From UMGS1696 sp964430105 (GTDB taxonomy: Bacteria > Bacillota > Clostridia > Oscillospirales > CAG-272), in assembly GCA_964430105.1 (NCBI GenBank), contig CAYSEF010000004.1:10670-74669 (forward strand): DNA of 64,000 nt. Reading direction: 5' to 3'. Position numbers and translations under genes: made by a program. Of this stretch, positions 25,425 to 34,380 are shown in pieces; position 1 is the first letter of the stretch, and each line of letters starts with the position of its first letter. The notes below the pieces were generated by a model. It did no database searches. It was given only the letters and a program-made list of their open reading frames with translations, and was not told the DNA's origin.

Positions 25425-28400
25425 TTAAAGTTTGTTTACCGTAATGGTAACATTTTCACCGTTTATATCCCAATCCTTGGTATATCCTTCTGCTGCTTCA
25501 AAGGTAAGCACATCACAGAGAACTGTAGCCTTAAATTCATCGGAATTTTCGGAGAGAATGGAGGTGAGCTTTTCACTGCCTGTCATAGAAACAGAAATAT
25601 GGTCAGTTACGACAAAATCAGCTTCTTTACGCATAGTTTGAACCTTGGAAATCAATTCACGGACAAAGCCCTCGCAAATGAGTTCTTCGGTAAGGTTGGT
25701 ATCGAGTGCAGCTGCGATTCCGTTGTCTGCGATGGAGAAATAGCCTTCCTTCTGCTTTACTTCGATAAGAAGATCGCCTTCTGCGAGATCAACGGGAGAG
25801 CCATCGAAATCAAAATGGAGCACACCGTTAGATTTCAGCTCTTCCATAGCCTTGTTTCCGTCGAATGCATCGTTCTGGAGAGTAGAACGAATCTGACCGA
25901 GGAGTTTGCCATACTTAGGGCCGACAGTCTTGAGGTTTGGCTTGAATGAATAGGAAGAAAGTGCAGACATATCGTCAACGAACTTAACAGCCTTAACATT
26001 CAGCTCATCACGAATGATATCGGAATAGAACGAATCAAGCACATTTTCGCACTTAACATAAAGAGCGTTCAAAGGCTGACGGTTCTTGATGTTTGCACCG
26101 TTTCTGGCAGCACGACCAAGAACAACGATGTCAACAACAGTCTTCATGTTTGCTTCAAGTTCCTTGTCAATCATTGTGGAATCAACTTCGGGGAAGGAGC
26201 AAAGATGAACTGATATAGGTGCGTTTTTATCAACAGAGCAAACGAGATTTCTGTAAATATCATCAGCCATGAACGGGATCATCGGAGCGGCTGTTTTTGA
26301 GATAGTTACAAGTGCAGTGTAAAGGGTCATATATGCTGCAATCTTGTCGTCAGTCAATTCAGTACCCCAATAACGCTCACGGCAACGACGAACGTACCAG
26401 TTGGAAAGCTCGTCTACACATTCGTAAAGAGCCTTTGCAGCTTCCGGAATGTGGTAATTTGCAAGGTGATTGTCAACAGCACCGACAGTAGTATTCAGTA
26501 CGGAAAGGATGTACTTATCCATAACTGAAAGCGCACAATCCTTAAGGTTGTACTTTGTAGGATCGAACTCATCGATATCAGCGTAAAGAACGTAGAACGC
26601 ATAGGTATTCCAAAGAGTACCGAGGAATTTACGCTGACCTTCCTGAACTGCCTTGCCACTGAATCTTGAAGGGAGCCACGGTGCACTTCCGGTGTAGAAA
26701 TACCAACGAATAGCATCTGCACCATAGGTTTCGAGTGCATCAAACGGATCGACTGCATTACCCTTGGATTTAGACATTTTCTGACCGTTTTCATCCTGAA
26801 CGTGACCGAGAACTATTACATTCTTATACGGTGCGCAGTCAAAGAGAAGGGTGGAAATAGCCATAAGAGAGTAGAACCAACCACGAGTCTGGTCAACTGC
26901 TTCGGAAATGAAGTCTGCGGGGAACTGAGCCTTAAACAGGTCTTCATTTTCAAAAGGATAATGGTGCTGTGCGAATGGCATAGAGCCGGAGTCGAACCAG
27001 CAGTCGATAACTTCGGGAACACGGTGCATTTCGCCACCACATTCGGGACACTTGAGTGTTACAGCATCGATATAAGGACGGTGAAGTTCAATATCGTCAG
27101 GGCAGTTAGAGGACATTTCCTTCAGTTCGGCGATAGAACCGATAGAATGGCGGTGACCACATTCGCATTCCCAAATATTGAGAGGAGTACCCCAATAACG
27201 GTTACGGGAGATAGCCCAGTCCTGAACATTTTCAAGCCAGTCACCAAAGCGTCCCTTACCAATAGATTCGGGGATCCAGTTAACGGTATTATTGTTTCTG
27301 ATGAGGTTTTCACGAACATCAGTCATCTTGATATACCATGATTCACGCGCATAGTAAATCAGAGGAGTGTCACATCTCCAGCAATGCGGATATTCATGCT
27401 CAAACTTAGGTGCTTCAAAGAGCTTGTCTTCCTTTTCGAGGTCAGCAAGTACCAACGGATCGGCTTTTTTTACAAAAATTCCCGCATAAGGAGTTTCCTT
27501 TGTGAGATTACCGGAGCCATCAACGAACTGAACGAACGGAAGATCGTATTTTCTGCCAACCTTAGCGTCATCTTCACCGAATGCAGGTGCGATATGAACG
27601 ATACCGGTACCATCGCTCATGGTAACATAACGGTCGCAGGTTACGAAATGAGCTTTTTTCTTCTGCTTTTCAGCTGCTTCACCTGCACAGGCAAAGAGCG
27701 GTACATATTCCTTGTATTCGAGCTCAGAACCCTTGTATTCTTCGAGAATTTCGTAAGCAGGGGTGTCTTCGGTTTTAAGCTTTCCGAGAACTGTGTCAAG
27801 AAGAGCTTTAGCCATATAGTATGTCTTGCCATCATTAGCGGCAACCTTGCAGTAGATTTCATCGGGATTTACGCAAAGTGCGAGGTTGGAGGGCAGAGTC
27901 CACGGAGTTGTAGTCCATGCAAGGAAGTATGCATCTTCGTCAACGCATTTGAAACGCACGATAGCAGAGCGTTCCTTGACAGTCTTATAACCCTGAGCAA
28001 CTTCCTGAGCTGACAGAGGAGTACCACAACGAGGGCAATATGGAACAATCTTAAAGCCCTTGTAGAGCAGTCCCTTATCCCAAATCTGCTTGAGCGCCCA
28101 CCATTCGGATTCAATAAAGTTATTGTCATAGGTTACATAAGGGTCGTCCATGTCAGCCCAGAAGCCAACAGTGCCGGAGAAATCCTCCCACATTCCCTTA
28201 TATTTCCAAACAGATTCCTTGCACTGGTTGATAAACGGTTCAAGACCGTATTCTTCGATCTGCTCCTTACCGTCGAGGCCGAGCTTCTTTTCAACTTCGA
28301 TCTCAACCGGAAGTCCATGTGTATCCCAGCCGGCTTTACGCGGAACATCGCATCCCTTCATCCAATGGTAACGTGGGATCATATCCTTGATAACTCTTGT

Positions 28401-28580
28401 GAGAACATGACCGATGTGAGGCTTACCGTTAGCAGTCGGTGGGCCATCATAGAATGTGTATCCGGGTTTATCCGCGTTTTGAGCAAGCTGCTTTCTGAAA
28501 ATCTCATTTTCATTCCAGAATTTGAGCGTTTCACGTTCGCGGTCTACAAAATTCAAGTTGGTATTGACCTTGTTGTACAT
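25425..28580 (-). CDS. ileS: Isoleucyl-tRNA synthetase (long, type 2-like)
   Basis: The 1051-residue class I synthetase shows the HIGH motif as P-H-I-G-H, G-W-D-T-H-G-L-P-V-E, K-M-S-K-S-K-G-N for ATP binding, and Cys pairs in the editing/zinc region (Y-C-P-R-C, C-P-E-C). It charges tRNA-Ile and hydrolyses mischarged valine. At 1051 residues it is longer than bacterial type 1 enzymes (about 920-940) and resembles the eukaryote-like type 2 seen in many Clostridia, which are known to be less sensitive to mupirocin. GGAGG precedes the start. Expression is controlled by the isoleucine T-box directly upstream. Confidence 0.95.
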   Translation of the reverse strand: MYNKVNTNLNFVDRERETLKFWNENEIFRKQLAQNADKPGYTFYDGPPTANGKPHIGHVLTRVIKDMIPRYHWMKGCDVPRKAGWDTHGLPVEIEVEKKLGLDGKEQIEEYGLEPFINQCKESVWKYKGMWEDFSGTVGFWADMDDPYVTYDNNFIESEWWALKQIWDKGLLYKGFKIVPYCPRCGTPLSAQEVAQGYKTVKERSAIVRFKCVDEDAYFLAWTTTPWTLPSNLALCVNPDEIYCKVAANDGKTYYMAKALLDTVLGKLKTEDTPAYEILEEYKGSELEYKEYVPLFACAGEAAEKQKKKAHFVTCDRYVTMSDGTGIVHIAPAFGEDDAKVGRKYDLPFVQFVDGSGNLTKETPYAGIFVKKADPLVLADLEKEDKLFEAPKFEHEYPHCWRCDTPLIYYARESWYIKMTDVRENLIRNNNTVNWIPESIGKGRFGDWLENVQDWAISRNRYWGTPLNIWECECGHRHSIGSIAELKEMSSNCPDDIELHRPYIDAVTLKCPECGGEMHRVPEVIDCWFDSGSMPFAQHHYPFENEDLFKAQFPADFISEAVDQTRGWFYSLMAISTLLFDCAPYKNVIVLGHVQDENGQKMSKSKGNAVDPFDALETYGADAIRWYFYTGSAPWLPSRFSGKAVQEGQRKFLGTLWNTYAFYVLYADIDEFDPTKYNLKDCALSVMDKYILSVLNTTVGAVDNHLANYHIPEAAKALYECVDELSNWYVRRCRERYWGTELTDDKIAAYMTLYTALVTISKTAAPMIPFMADDIYRNLVCSVDKNAPISVHLCSFPEVDSTMIDKELEANMKTVVDIVVLGRAARNGANIKNRQPLNALYVKCENVLDSFYSDIIRDELNVKAVKFVDDMSALSSYSFKPNLKTVGPKYGKLLGQIRSTLQNDAFDGNKAMEELKSNGVLHFDFDGSPVDLAEGDLLIEVKQKEGYFSIADNGIAAALDTNLTEELICEGFVRELISKVQTMRKEADFVVTDHISVSMTGSEKLTSILSENSDEFKATVLCDVLTFEAAEGYTKDWDINGENVTITVNKL

Positions 28581-28683
28581 GAATTCCTCCGTGTGATTTT
28601 TATAATGATATTGTATTACTTATTAGTTGAATCGGTGCGGTGTTGAAATTTAGATAATCACTTCAAATAATTTTCCCAATAAC

Positions 28684-28945
28684 AAAAAAATCCCGGATAG
28701 TCCGGGAAAATTTCGACAAAAAATTGACAAAATTTGTTTATACCACTCGCACCTACGATACGTTTTCTCTATAACGGGAGAAACTCCGGCAGAAGCTAAA
28801 GATCAATAATGATCCGATCACCCTGCGGCTCGGGAGTGATTTTCGAGTGCTGTATAGTATCGGCATTACACCAACCGCCGACTCTCTGAGACTATACTGA
28901 GGTTTTCCTCACACCTACTCTTTCCGTCATCGCCTTTGAATATTT
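28684..28945 (-). promoter_or_regulatory. Isoleucine T-box riboswitch upstream of ileS
   Basis: Read on the minus strand, the leader has Stem I features: GGAAAGAGTAGG, an AGAGAGTCGGCGGTTGG segment, then a specifier loop with codon ATC (plus-strand 28838-28840) followed by A. Downstream, AGTGGTATAA carries the T-box TGGT (plus-strand 28742-28745) that can pair with the ACCA end of tRNA-Ile. A terminator hairpin TCCCGGA / TCCGGGA with seven T (28684-28707) ends the element. Uncharged tRNA-Ile would prevent termination and raise ileS expression. Confidence 0.9.
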
Positions 28946-28958
28946 TCATACATATTGT

Positions 28959-28987
28959 ATTATATATGAGAAATCACTAATTGTCAA
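28959..28987 (-). promoter_or_regulatory. Promoter of the ileS T-box leader
   Basis: TTGACA (28982-28987), 17 bases, TATAAT (28959-28964) on the minus strand: full consensus. Confidence 0.88.
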
Positions 28988-29072
28988 TGGGGAATATGAC
29001 AAAAACCATTGATTTCTTTTGTTTGTTATGTTAACATTATTACATAAATGCCGAGTGCAATTTTACTCCCAC

Positions 29073-29101
29073 TTGATTTGTTCATTTTGGTGAGGTATAA
29101 T
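29073..29101 (+). promoter_or_regulatory. Promoter of the HAD-PHP-deoC-deoD-DUF1887 operon
   Basis: TTGATT (29073-29078), 17 bases, TATAAT (29096-29101). No other promoter or terminator is evident until 33435, so all five genes downstream are probably read from here. Confidence 0.7.
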
Positions 29102-29153
29102 ATAATTGTAGAATCTTTGAAATTGTAAGCAATGTCTGAAAGGAGAGCTCGTT

Positions 29154-29825
29154 ATGTGCAAAATCGTCGATAGCGTTATATTTGATCTTGACGGAACCTT
29201 GTGGGATGCTACCACTGTTACTGCTGAAACATGGGTCGAAATATTGCACCGTCACCGGAATATTACACCTGCACATTCGCTTGATCCTGAAAGCATAAAA
29301 AAATATATGGGTCTGACAAATGAAGAATTGGCTGAAATATTCTTTCCGACATTGCCGTTTGATGAAGCATTTTCCTTGATGCAGGAGAGCTGTGAGCTTG
29401 AAAACCTTTGGCTTCCTAAGCATGGAGGTGTGCTTTATCCAAATGTGGAAAAAACGCTTGATAGACTCTATTCTGAAAATATTCGTATGTTTATTGTGAG
29501 TAATTGTCAAGACGGGTATATTGAGTCGTTTCTTGAAGCACATAAAATGTATACTCGAATAGAGGATTGGGAATGCTCGGGACGCAGTGGTAAAGCAAAA
29601 TCTGCAAATATCGCTGATATCATAAAACGAAATTCGCTTGATTTTCCAATATATGTCGGTGATACCGTTAGTGATTCTGTTGGCGCAAGAGGTGCCGGAA
29701 TTCCGTTTGTGTATTGTAAATATGGCTTTGGCGAGAATTACGGCAGAGGAAAAACCGACGATTACGATATGGCGATCGACGATATATCAGAGCTTTCTGA
29801 ATTGATCAATACAGAACATAAATAA
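29154..29825 (+). CDS. HAD-superfamily hydrolase (phosphoglycolate-phosphatase-like)
   Basis: The 223-residue protein has HAD motif I V-I-F-D-L-D-G-T-L-W-D, motif II I-V-S-N-C-Q-D-G, a lysine-containing G-R-S-G-K-A-K and motif IV Y-V-G-D-T-V-S-D. A helical cap lies between motifs I and II, as in the Gph/beta-phosphoglucomutase group. It dephosphorylates a small phosphometabolite; in this deoC/deoD context a nucleotide or sugar phosphate is plausible but not shown. AAGGAGAG lies before the start. It is the first gene of the operon. Confidence 0.85.
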   Translation: MCKIVDSVIFDLDGTLWDATTVTAETWVEILHRHRNITPAHSLDPESIKKYMGLTNEELAEIFFPTLPFDEAFSLMQESCELENLWLPKHGGVLYPNVEKTLDRLYSENIRMFIVSNCQDGYIESFLEAHKMYTRIEDWECSGRSGKAKSANIADIIKRNSLDFPIYVGDTVSDSVGARGAGIPFVYCKYGFGENYGRGKTDDYDMAIDDISELSELINTEHK

Positions 29826-29834
29826 AGGTAAAAA

Positions 29835-30650
29835 ATGCAGAAATCTAATTTTCATACACATACTGTATACTCCGACGGCGATGATACCGTTCGTGAGATG
29901 ATAGAAACAGCGATAAATAAAGGCTTTAATGCGATTGGCTTTTCTGACCACAGCTTTGCAAAATCTGAGCTTGATTATTGCATGAAAGCAGAGGAGCAGC
30001 GGAAAAATTACGATGAAATCCAAAAGCTTTCCGAAGAATATCGTGAAAAAATAGCTGTGTATGCCGGCGTTGAGCTTGATGGAGAGTCAGAACGTCCGGA
30101 ATACCTTGATTTTGAGTATGATTTTATAATTTCATCGGTGCATGAAATAGTACGTCATGGTGTCAGTATGCCGATAGATGCAAGTGCAGAGTTGCAAATT
30201 AAGCTTGTAAATGAGCTGTTCAGTGGTGACTGGGAAGAATTTGCAAAGGTGTATTATCACGCTTTGGTAAATCATGTAAACAGAAATAAGACCGATATCG
30301 TCGGGCATTTTGACCTTATCACAAAATACAGCTTGATGAACGAAAATGAAAGATATATCAAATATGCTATTGAAGCCGTACATGAGATATCAAAAACCTG
30401 CCGTACTTTTGAATTGAATACAGGTGCTATGGCGAGAGGGTACAGAACTTCTCCGTATCCGGCAGGATTTATTATTGACGAAATCAAATCATGCGGTGGC
30501 AGGATGATAATTACCTCTGATTGTCACTGTAGAGAAAAGCTTGACTGTTGGTTTGATGAAGCTGAAAAACTGCTGTCAACACACGGATTCACAAAAATCG
30601 AACACGCAGTTCTAAACGAAAAAATACGAAATATAGAAATATGGCAATAA
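29835..30650 (+). CDS. PHP-domain phosphoesterase (HisJ-type histidinol phosphatase family)
   Basis: The 271-residue protein begins with the PHP metal motif N-F-H-T-H-T-V-Y-S-D-G and continues with G-F-S-D-H-S-F, G-V-E-L-D, S-S-V-H-E, G-H-F-D-L and a late S-D-C-H motif, the set that binds three metals in HisJ-like enzymes. It hydrolyses a phosphate ester. No other histidine-biosynthesis gene is present, so histidinol phosphate is not assured; the neighbours suggest a nucleoside or sugar phosphate. It starts nine bases after the HAD gene. Confidence 0.8.
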   Translation: MQKSNFHTHTVYSDGDDTVREMIETAINKGFNAIGFSDHSFAKSELDYCMKAEEQRKNYDEIQKLSEEYREKIAVYAGVELDGESERPEYLDFEYDFIISSVHEIVRHGVSMPIDASAELQIKLVNELFSGDWEEFAKVYYHALVNHVNRNKTDIVGHFDLITKYSLMNENERYIKYAIEAVHEISKTCRTFELNTGAMARGYRTSPYPAGFIIDEIKSCGGRMIITSDCHCREKLDCWFDEAEKLLSTHGFTKIEHAVLNEKIRNIEIWQ

Positions 30651-30665
30651 TTATTGAGGTAAAAT

Positions 30666-31343
30666 ATGGAAATTAAAGATATATTGGCTAAAGTAGATCA
30701 TACATTGCTGTCAGTTGATGCTACATGGGAGCAGATAAGGGCAGTTCTTGAGGATGCAATTTTTCTGAGATGTGCTTCTGCTTGTATTCCACCGTCATTT
30801 GTGCATAAATCAGCTGATTATGTTGAAGGAATGGTAAAAATATGCACAGTTATAGGCTTTCCGAATGGCTATAACACCACAAGAGCGAAGGTTTATGAGG
30901 CTGTCGAGGCAGTAACAGACGGTGCTGATGAGATCGACATGGTGATAAATATCGGATGGCTTAAATCCGAAAGATACGACGATATTCTGACTGAAATCAA
31001 AGCGATAAAAAAAGCTATAACTGAGGTTAATCCAAAGGCTGTATTGAAGGTAATTGTTGAAACGTGCCTTTTAACTGACGCTGAAAAGATAAAAATGTGT
31101 GATATCGTTTCGGAATCCGGAGCGGAATATATCAAAACCTCTACAGGCTTTTCAACAGCAGGTGCAACCGTTCACGATATCGAGCTGATGGCAAAGCACG
31201 TTAAAAACGGAGTAAAGATAAAGGCTGCCGGTGGAATATCATCACTTGAGGATGCACAAAAATTTATCGAGCTTGGCGCTGACAGACTCGGATGTAGCCG
31301 TATAGTAAAAATAGTCAAGGAGCAAGCTGAAACAATTAAATAA
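30666..31343 (+). CDS. deoC: Deoxyribose-phosphate aldolase
   Basis: The 225-residue protein shows the class I aldolase pattern of DeoC: K-V-D-H-T-L-L near the start, A-D-E-I-D-M-V-I-N, V-I-V-E-T-C-L-L-T-D and the Schiff-base lysine in Y-I-K-T-S-T-G-F-S-T, then K-A-A-G-G-I-S. It splits 2-deoxyribose 5-phosphate into glyceraldehyde 3-phosphate and acetaldehyde, taking deoxynucleosides into glycolysis. It is followed 20 bases later by deoD, its pathway partner. Confidence 0.95.
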   Translation: MEIKDILAKVDHTLLSVDATWEQIRAVLEDAIFLRCASACIPPSFVHKSADYVEGMVKICTVIGFPNGYNTTRAKVYEAVEAVTDGADEIDMVINIGWLKSERYDDILTEIKAIKKAITEVNPKAVLKVIVETCLLTDAEKIKMCDIVSESGAEYIKTSTGFSTAGATVHDIELMAKHVKNGVKIKAAGGISSLEDAQKFIELGADRLGCSRIVKIVKEQAETIK

Positions 31344-31363
31344 ACTGAACCGGAGGAGATAAT

Positions 31364-32083
31364 ATGCCAACACCACACAACAGCGCAAATATAGGTGATA
31401 TTGCGAAAACTGTACTAATGCCCGGGGATCCGCTGAGAGCAAAATTTGTTGCGGAGAATTTCCTCACAAATGCAAAGCTTGTCAATAATGTGCGTGGAAT
31501 CGGTGGATATACGGGAGAATACAAGGGACATTTGGTTTCTGTAATGGCAAGTGGAATGGGTATTCCGTCTATGGGAATATACTCCTATGAGCTGTATAAT
31601 TTCTATAAAGTTGATAATATCATACGAATTGGTTCTGCAGGTGCGATACAGCCACATATCCATGTCAGAGATATAGTTTTTGGTATGGGTGCTTGTACAA
31701 ATTCAAATTATGCGTCACAATACGGACTTCATGGTACTTATTCAGCTATAGCCTCGTATAAGCTTCTTTCTGCCGGCGTTTCAGCAGCGGAAAAAATAGG
31801 TGCGAATTATCATGTAGGCAATCTTCTTTCGTCAGACACCTTCTACAATGACGATGCAAATGAAGCAAATTCCGCATGGCAGAAAATGGGTGTAATGGCG
31901 ATAGAAATGGAAGCGGCGGGACTCTATATGAATGCGGCAAGAGCAGGGAAAAACGCACTTGCTATATGTACTATATCCGACCATATTTTAACAGGTGAAG
32001 AAACATCGGCAGAGGAAAGACAGACTACATTTACGACAATGATGGAAGTAGCGCTTGAAACAGCAGCGACGATGGATGAATAA
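31364..32083 (+). CDS. deoD: Purine-nucleoside phosphorylase (DeoD type)
   Basis: The 239-residue protein matches hexameric DeoD: P-T-P-H-N at the N-terminus, M-P-G-D-P-L-R-A-K-F, G-M-G-I-P-S phosphate loop, R-I-G-S-A-G-A, and the base/ribose site A-I-E-M-E-A-A-G-L-Y with catalytic Asp in S-D-H-I. It phosphorolyses purine (deoxy)nucleosides to base and sugar-1-phosphate, feeding DeoC after a mutase step (the mutase is not in the window). GGAGGAG lies six bases before the start. Confidence 0.95.
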   Translation: MPTPHNSANIGDIAKTVLMPGDPLRAKFVAENFLTNAKLVNNVRGIGGYTGEYKGHLVSVMASGMGIPSMGIYSYELYNFYKVDNIIRIGSAGAIQPHIHVRDIVFGMGACTNSNYASQYGLHGTYSAIASYKLLSAGVSAAEKIGANYHVGNLLSSDTFYNDDANEANSAWQKMGVMAIEMEAAGLYMNAARAGKNALAICTISDHILTGEETSAEERQTTFTTMMEVALETAATMDE

Positions 32084-32141
32084 GATTCATTTGCAAATTT
32101 CAGCATATCCTACGAAATAAAATCTCCCATAGGAGGTAACG

Positions 32142-33425
32142 ATGACCCTCATTGAATTGTATGACAGAACTCCTGTCGAAAATATAATAACTTCCTTAGC
32201 TCTCAAGCCCGAAAAAGTTATTTTTATAGGCTCGGAATCACGCAAGATCAGACGTGCACTGCCATTGTATCAACAGATATTTGACAGACGCGGACTGAAA
32301 ATCGAAACAGCAATACGAAGCGTAGCAAAAAATGACCTTGAATCGATTACCGATGTTTTGTACGATATACTTGAGGAGGACAGTGCAGAGGAGCAGTTCG
32401 TTGTTGATATTTCAGGTGGCGATGAAAGCACTCTTGTTGCAGTAGGAATGATCCTCGGCAGTATAAGACACGAAAAATCAAACGATGTAAAGAATAAAAA
32501 ATTATACGCTTTCCGTATAAATGTAGTGAGCAGACGAGGAACATTGTTTGAAATACTGGAATCGAACGATGGCAGGATAAAAATAGACCGTTCTGTTTAT
32601 GATTTTTCGTACAATACACAGGTGTATCTCACTGTAGAGGAAAATATTATTCTTCACGGTGGCAGGATTCTTGCGAAAGGTGTAAATTTCAAGCGCAGTG
32701 ATCCGGTTTCCGAGGATATTGAGGCTATGTGGAATATATGCCGTCGTGATTGTACGATGTGGAATGCTAAAATCGGTACGCTTTCCGGAGCTGTCAGCAA
32801 ATTTTCCGACAGTGCTCACCTTTTTATGTTGCCGGAAATGGCTTTTGGTGACGGAAAAAAAGATGTTGACATTGATTTGTGGAATTCTTTTGTTAATGCC
32901 GGACTTGTGTGCATAGACGAAAAGCGAACAGGTGACGGAATAATAGTATTCACATATAAAAACAAAATAGTCGAGGAATGTCTTAATAAATCCGGATCGG
33001 TTTTGGAATATTTGACATATAAAGCAGGACTTGATGAATCTGAAAACGGTGAGAGTGTGTTCAATGATGCTGAGCTAAGTGTTGTCATAGACTGGGACAA
33101 TGAACCAAACGGTACATCAAATGAAATCGACTGCATATTCATGCATGGAATGGTGCCGGTGTTCGTGTCGTGCAAAAATGGCGATGTAAAAACGGATGAG
33201 CTGTATAAGCTTGAAGCAGTTTCGGAAAAATTTGGCAGTGGATATGCAAAGACCGCACTTGTTTCTACAGTGTATTTTGATCCCGAATCAAGCTCTTATG
33301 ATGGAATAAGGGCAACGGAAACGCTGAAAAACCGTGCTGATGATATGCAGATACGAATGCTTATGAAGGTTCACACAATGACATCGGATAGACTGGGCAG
33401 CGACCTTGCGAAGCTGGTTCAGTAA
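32142..33425 (+). CDS. Stand-alone DUF1887 (Card1/Can2-like) protein: CARF-type sensor plus nuclease fold
   Basis: The 427-residue protein fits the DUF1887 plan. Residues 1-140 form a Rossmann-like CARF domain with V-I-F-I-G-S-E-S (26-33) and V-V-D-I-S-G-G-D-E-S-T (87-97), the position of the ligand-loop T-G-G-T-K in Card1. A linker follows, then a PD-(D/E)xK-like domain: Glu289 in L-E-Y-L, N-E-I-D (327-330) and V-S-C-K-N-G (342-347). The usual E-x-K is S-C-K, with Lys345 kept. Known relatives are DNA/RNA nucleases switched on by cyclic oligoadenylate in type III CRISPR defence. No CRISPR or cas gene is present here. AGGAGG precedes the start, and the gene ends the deoC-deoD operon before a strong terminator. 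Nuclease activity and ligand are inference. Confidence 0.72.
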   Translation: MTLIELYDRTPVENIITSLALKPEKVIFIGSESRKIRRALPLYQQIFDRRGLKIETAIRSVAKNDLESITDVLYDILEEDSAEEQFVVDISGGDESTLVAVGMILGSIRHEKSNDVKNKKLYAFRINVVSRRGTLFEILESNDGRIKIDRSVYDFSYNTQVYLTVEENIILHGGRILAKGVNFKRSDPVSEDIEAMWNICRRDCTMWNAKIGTLSGAVSKFSDSAHLFMLPEMAFGDGKKDVDIDLWNSFVNAGLVCIDEKRTGDGIIVFTYKNKIVEECLNKSGSVLEYLTYKAGLDESENGESVFNDAELSVVIDWDNEPNGTSNEIDCIFMHGMVPVFVSCKNGDVKTDELYKLEAVSEKFGSGYAKTALVSTVYFDPESSSYDGIRATETLKNRADDMQIRMLMKVHTMTSDRLGSDLAKLVQ

Positions 33426-33434
33426 TAATAAAAT

Positions 33435-33490
33435 AAGGCTGTAGTATTGACGGCAAGTTATCTTGTCGCAAAATATTACAGCCTTGTTTT
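33435..33490. terminator. Bidirectional terminator
   Basis: Outer 14-bp stem AAGGCTGTAGTATT / AATATTACAGCCTT and an inner GACGGCAAG / CTTGTC stem, with T-rich tails on both strands, between convergent genes. Confidence 0.85.
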
Positions 33491-33491
33491 G

Positions 33492-34001
33492 TTATTTGAA
33501 TTTTTTTGTTTTAGCCATAGACTTGTTTGAAAATTCCCTTGTGCCGGTCAGCTCCTTTATCACATCGATCCACTCAGGAAGTGCGAATTTTTCATCAGCA
33601 TCCGAAAGCTCCACTTCAAGAACAGCTTTACCTGAAAGTGCCTCACCGCCTATCTCATACGGATACACGTCTATCTCAATAATATGCTCACAAAATGGAA
33701 ACGCATATCTAACTTTTTCAAGCTCAGATATACATTCGTGCATGAGCTTGTCGTATTCTGTGGCAGAAATTTCGTATTCGTCCTCTTGCCTGCTTATTTT
33801 GCTTCCTAAAATCGGGTGTTTTTCGGTGTAGATATAAGATATTGTTTTGTTTTCTTCGATTTTTCTGATACGTCGCTCGGTTTTTCCTTTGTATTCCAAA
33901 TATGTCTGCACCATTTTTCTGATGCGAATTCCGTTTTGCGACGTTAGAATTTTTTCGTCGGGCAATCCTATAAGAAATTTTCTCTCAGTCTCGGTAGCCA
34001 T
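33492..34001 (-). CDS. CYTH-domain (triphosphate tunnel metalloenzyme) protein
   Basis: The 169-residue protein begins A-T-E-T-E-R-K-F, the ExExK metal-binding signature of CYTH proteins. Alternating charged strands typical of the tunnel fold follow: R-I-R-K-M, R-R-I-R-K, D-E-Y-E-I, I-E-I-D-V-Y and V-L-E-V-E-L. Family members hydrolyse inorganic or organic triphosphates (tripolyphosphatase, thiamine triphosphatase) or make cAMP; the bacterial single-domain type is most often a triphosphatase. AGGAGA lies before the start. It follows a 73-residue protein gene by 23 bases and shares its promoter. Confidence 0.82.
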   Translation of the reverse strand: MATETERKFLIGLPDEKILTSQNGIRIRKMVQTYLEYKGKTERRIRKIEENKTISYIYTEKHPILGSKISRQEDEYEISATEYDKLMHECISELEKVRYAFPFCEHIIEIDVYPYEIGGEALSGKAVLEVELSDADEKFALPEWIDVIKELTGTREFSNKSMAKTKKFK

Positions 34002-34024
34002 AATTCTCCTATCTGCGGGATAAA

Positions 34025-34246
34025 TTATTCTTTGTGCTTGCCGTGTAGTGTAGCGAGAAGCTCGTCACGGGTCTTTGCATTTGTGAAAAGTACTCCGGCT
34101 TGTTCACTTGTAGTCATTTCGGTAAGTGGGCTTACGCTTACACGGCTTTCTCCCGTCATATCAAAAAAAGATTCTGCTGTGTTTTTCTCAGATACTTTTT
34201 TGTCCTCATTACGAAGCAGACGTGGTTTGTTTGGGTTGTAATTCAT
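34025..34246 (-). CDS. Small hydrophilic protein of unknown function
   Basis: The 73-residue protein starts at 34246 with GGAGGAATCAAAG directly upstream; the longer frame to 34360 runs through the promoter and lacks a ribosome-binding site. It is rich in charged and polar residues, with N-Y-N-P-N-K-P-R at the N-terminus, F-F-D-M-T-G-E in the middle and a C-terminal T-R-D-E-L-L-A-T-L-H-G-K-H segment that could be helical. It has no cysteine, signal peptide or membrane segment, and I recognise no family. Co-transcription with the CYTH gene is likely. Confidence 0.65.
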   Translation of the reverse strand: MNYNPNKPRLLRNEDKKVSEKNTAESFFDMTGESRVSVSPLTEMTTSEQAGVLFTNAKTRDELLATLHGKHKE

Positions 34247-34331
34247 CTTTGATTCCTCCAAAAAAAGATTATTTCTAATCTCTCCCGAAATCATGCCGAT
34301 TATACACACGCCATTCGTAATTTTTTGTTTT

Positions 34332-34360
34332 ATTGTAAAACAACTCCTGCGATTTGTCAA
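34332..34360 (-). promoter_or_regulatory. Promoter of the 73-residue-protein/CYTH operon
   Basis: TTGACA (34355-34360), 17 bases, TACAAT (34332-34337) on the minus strand. Confidence 0.7.
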
Positions 34361-34380
34361 TATCCATATTTGAAGCTGTC

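Noticed and set aside
26802..27341. 179-codon plus-strand frame inside ileS
   Set aside because: It lies wholly opposite the synthetase gene and has no recognisable motif, promoter or ribosome-binding site.
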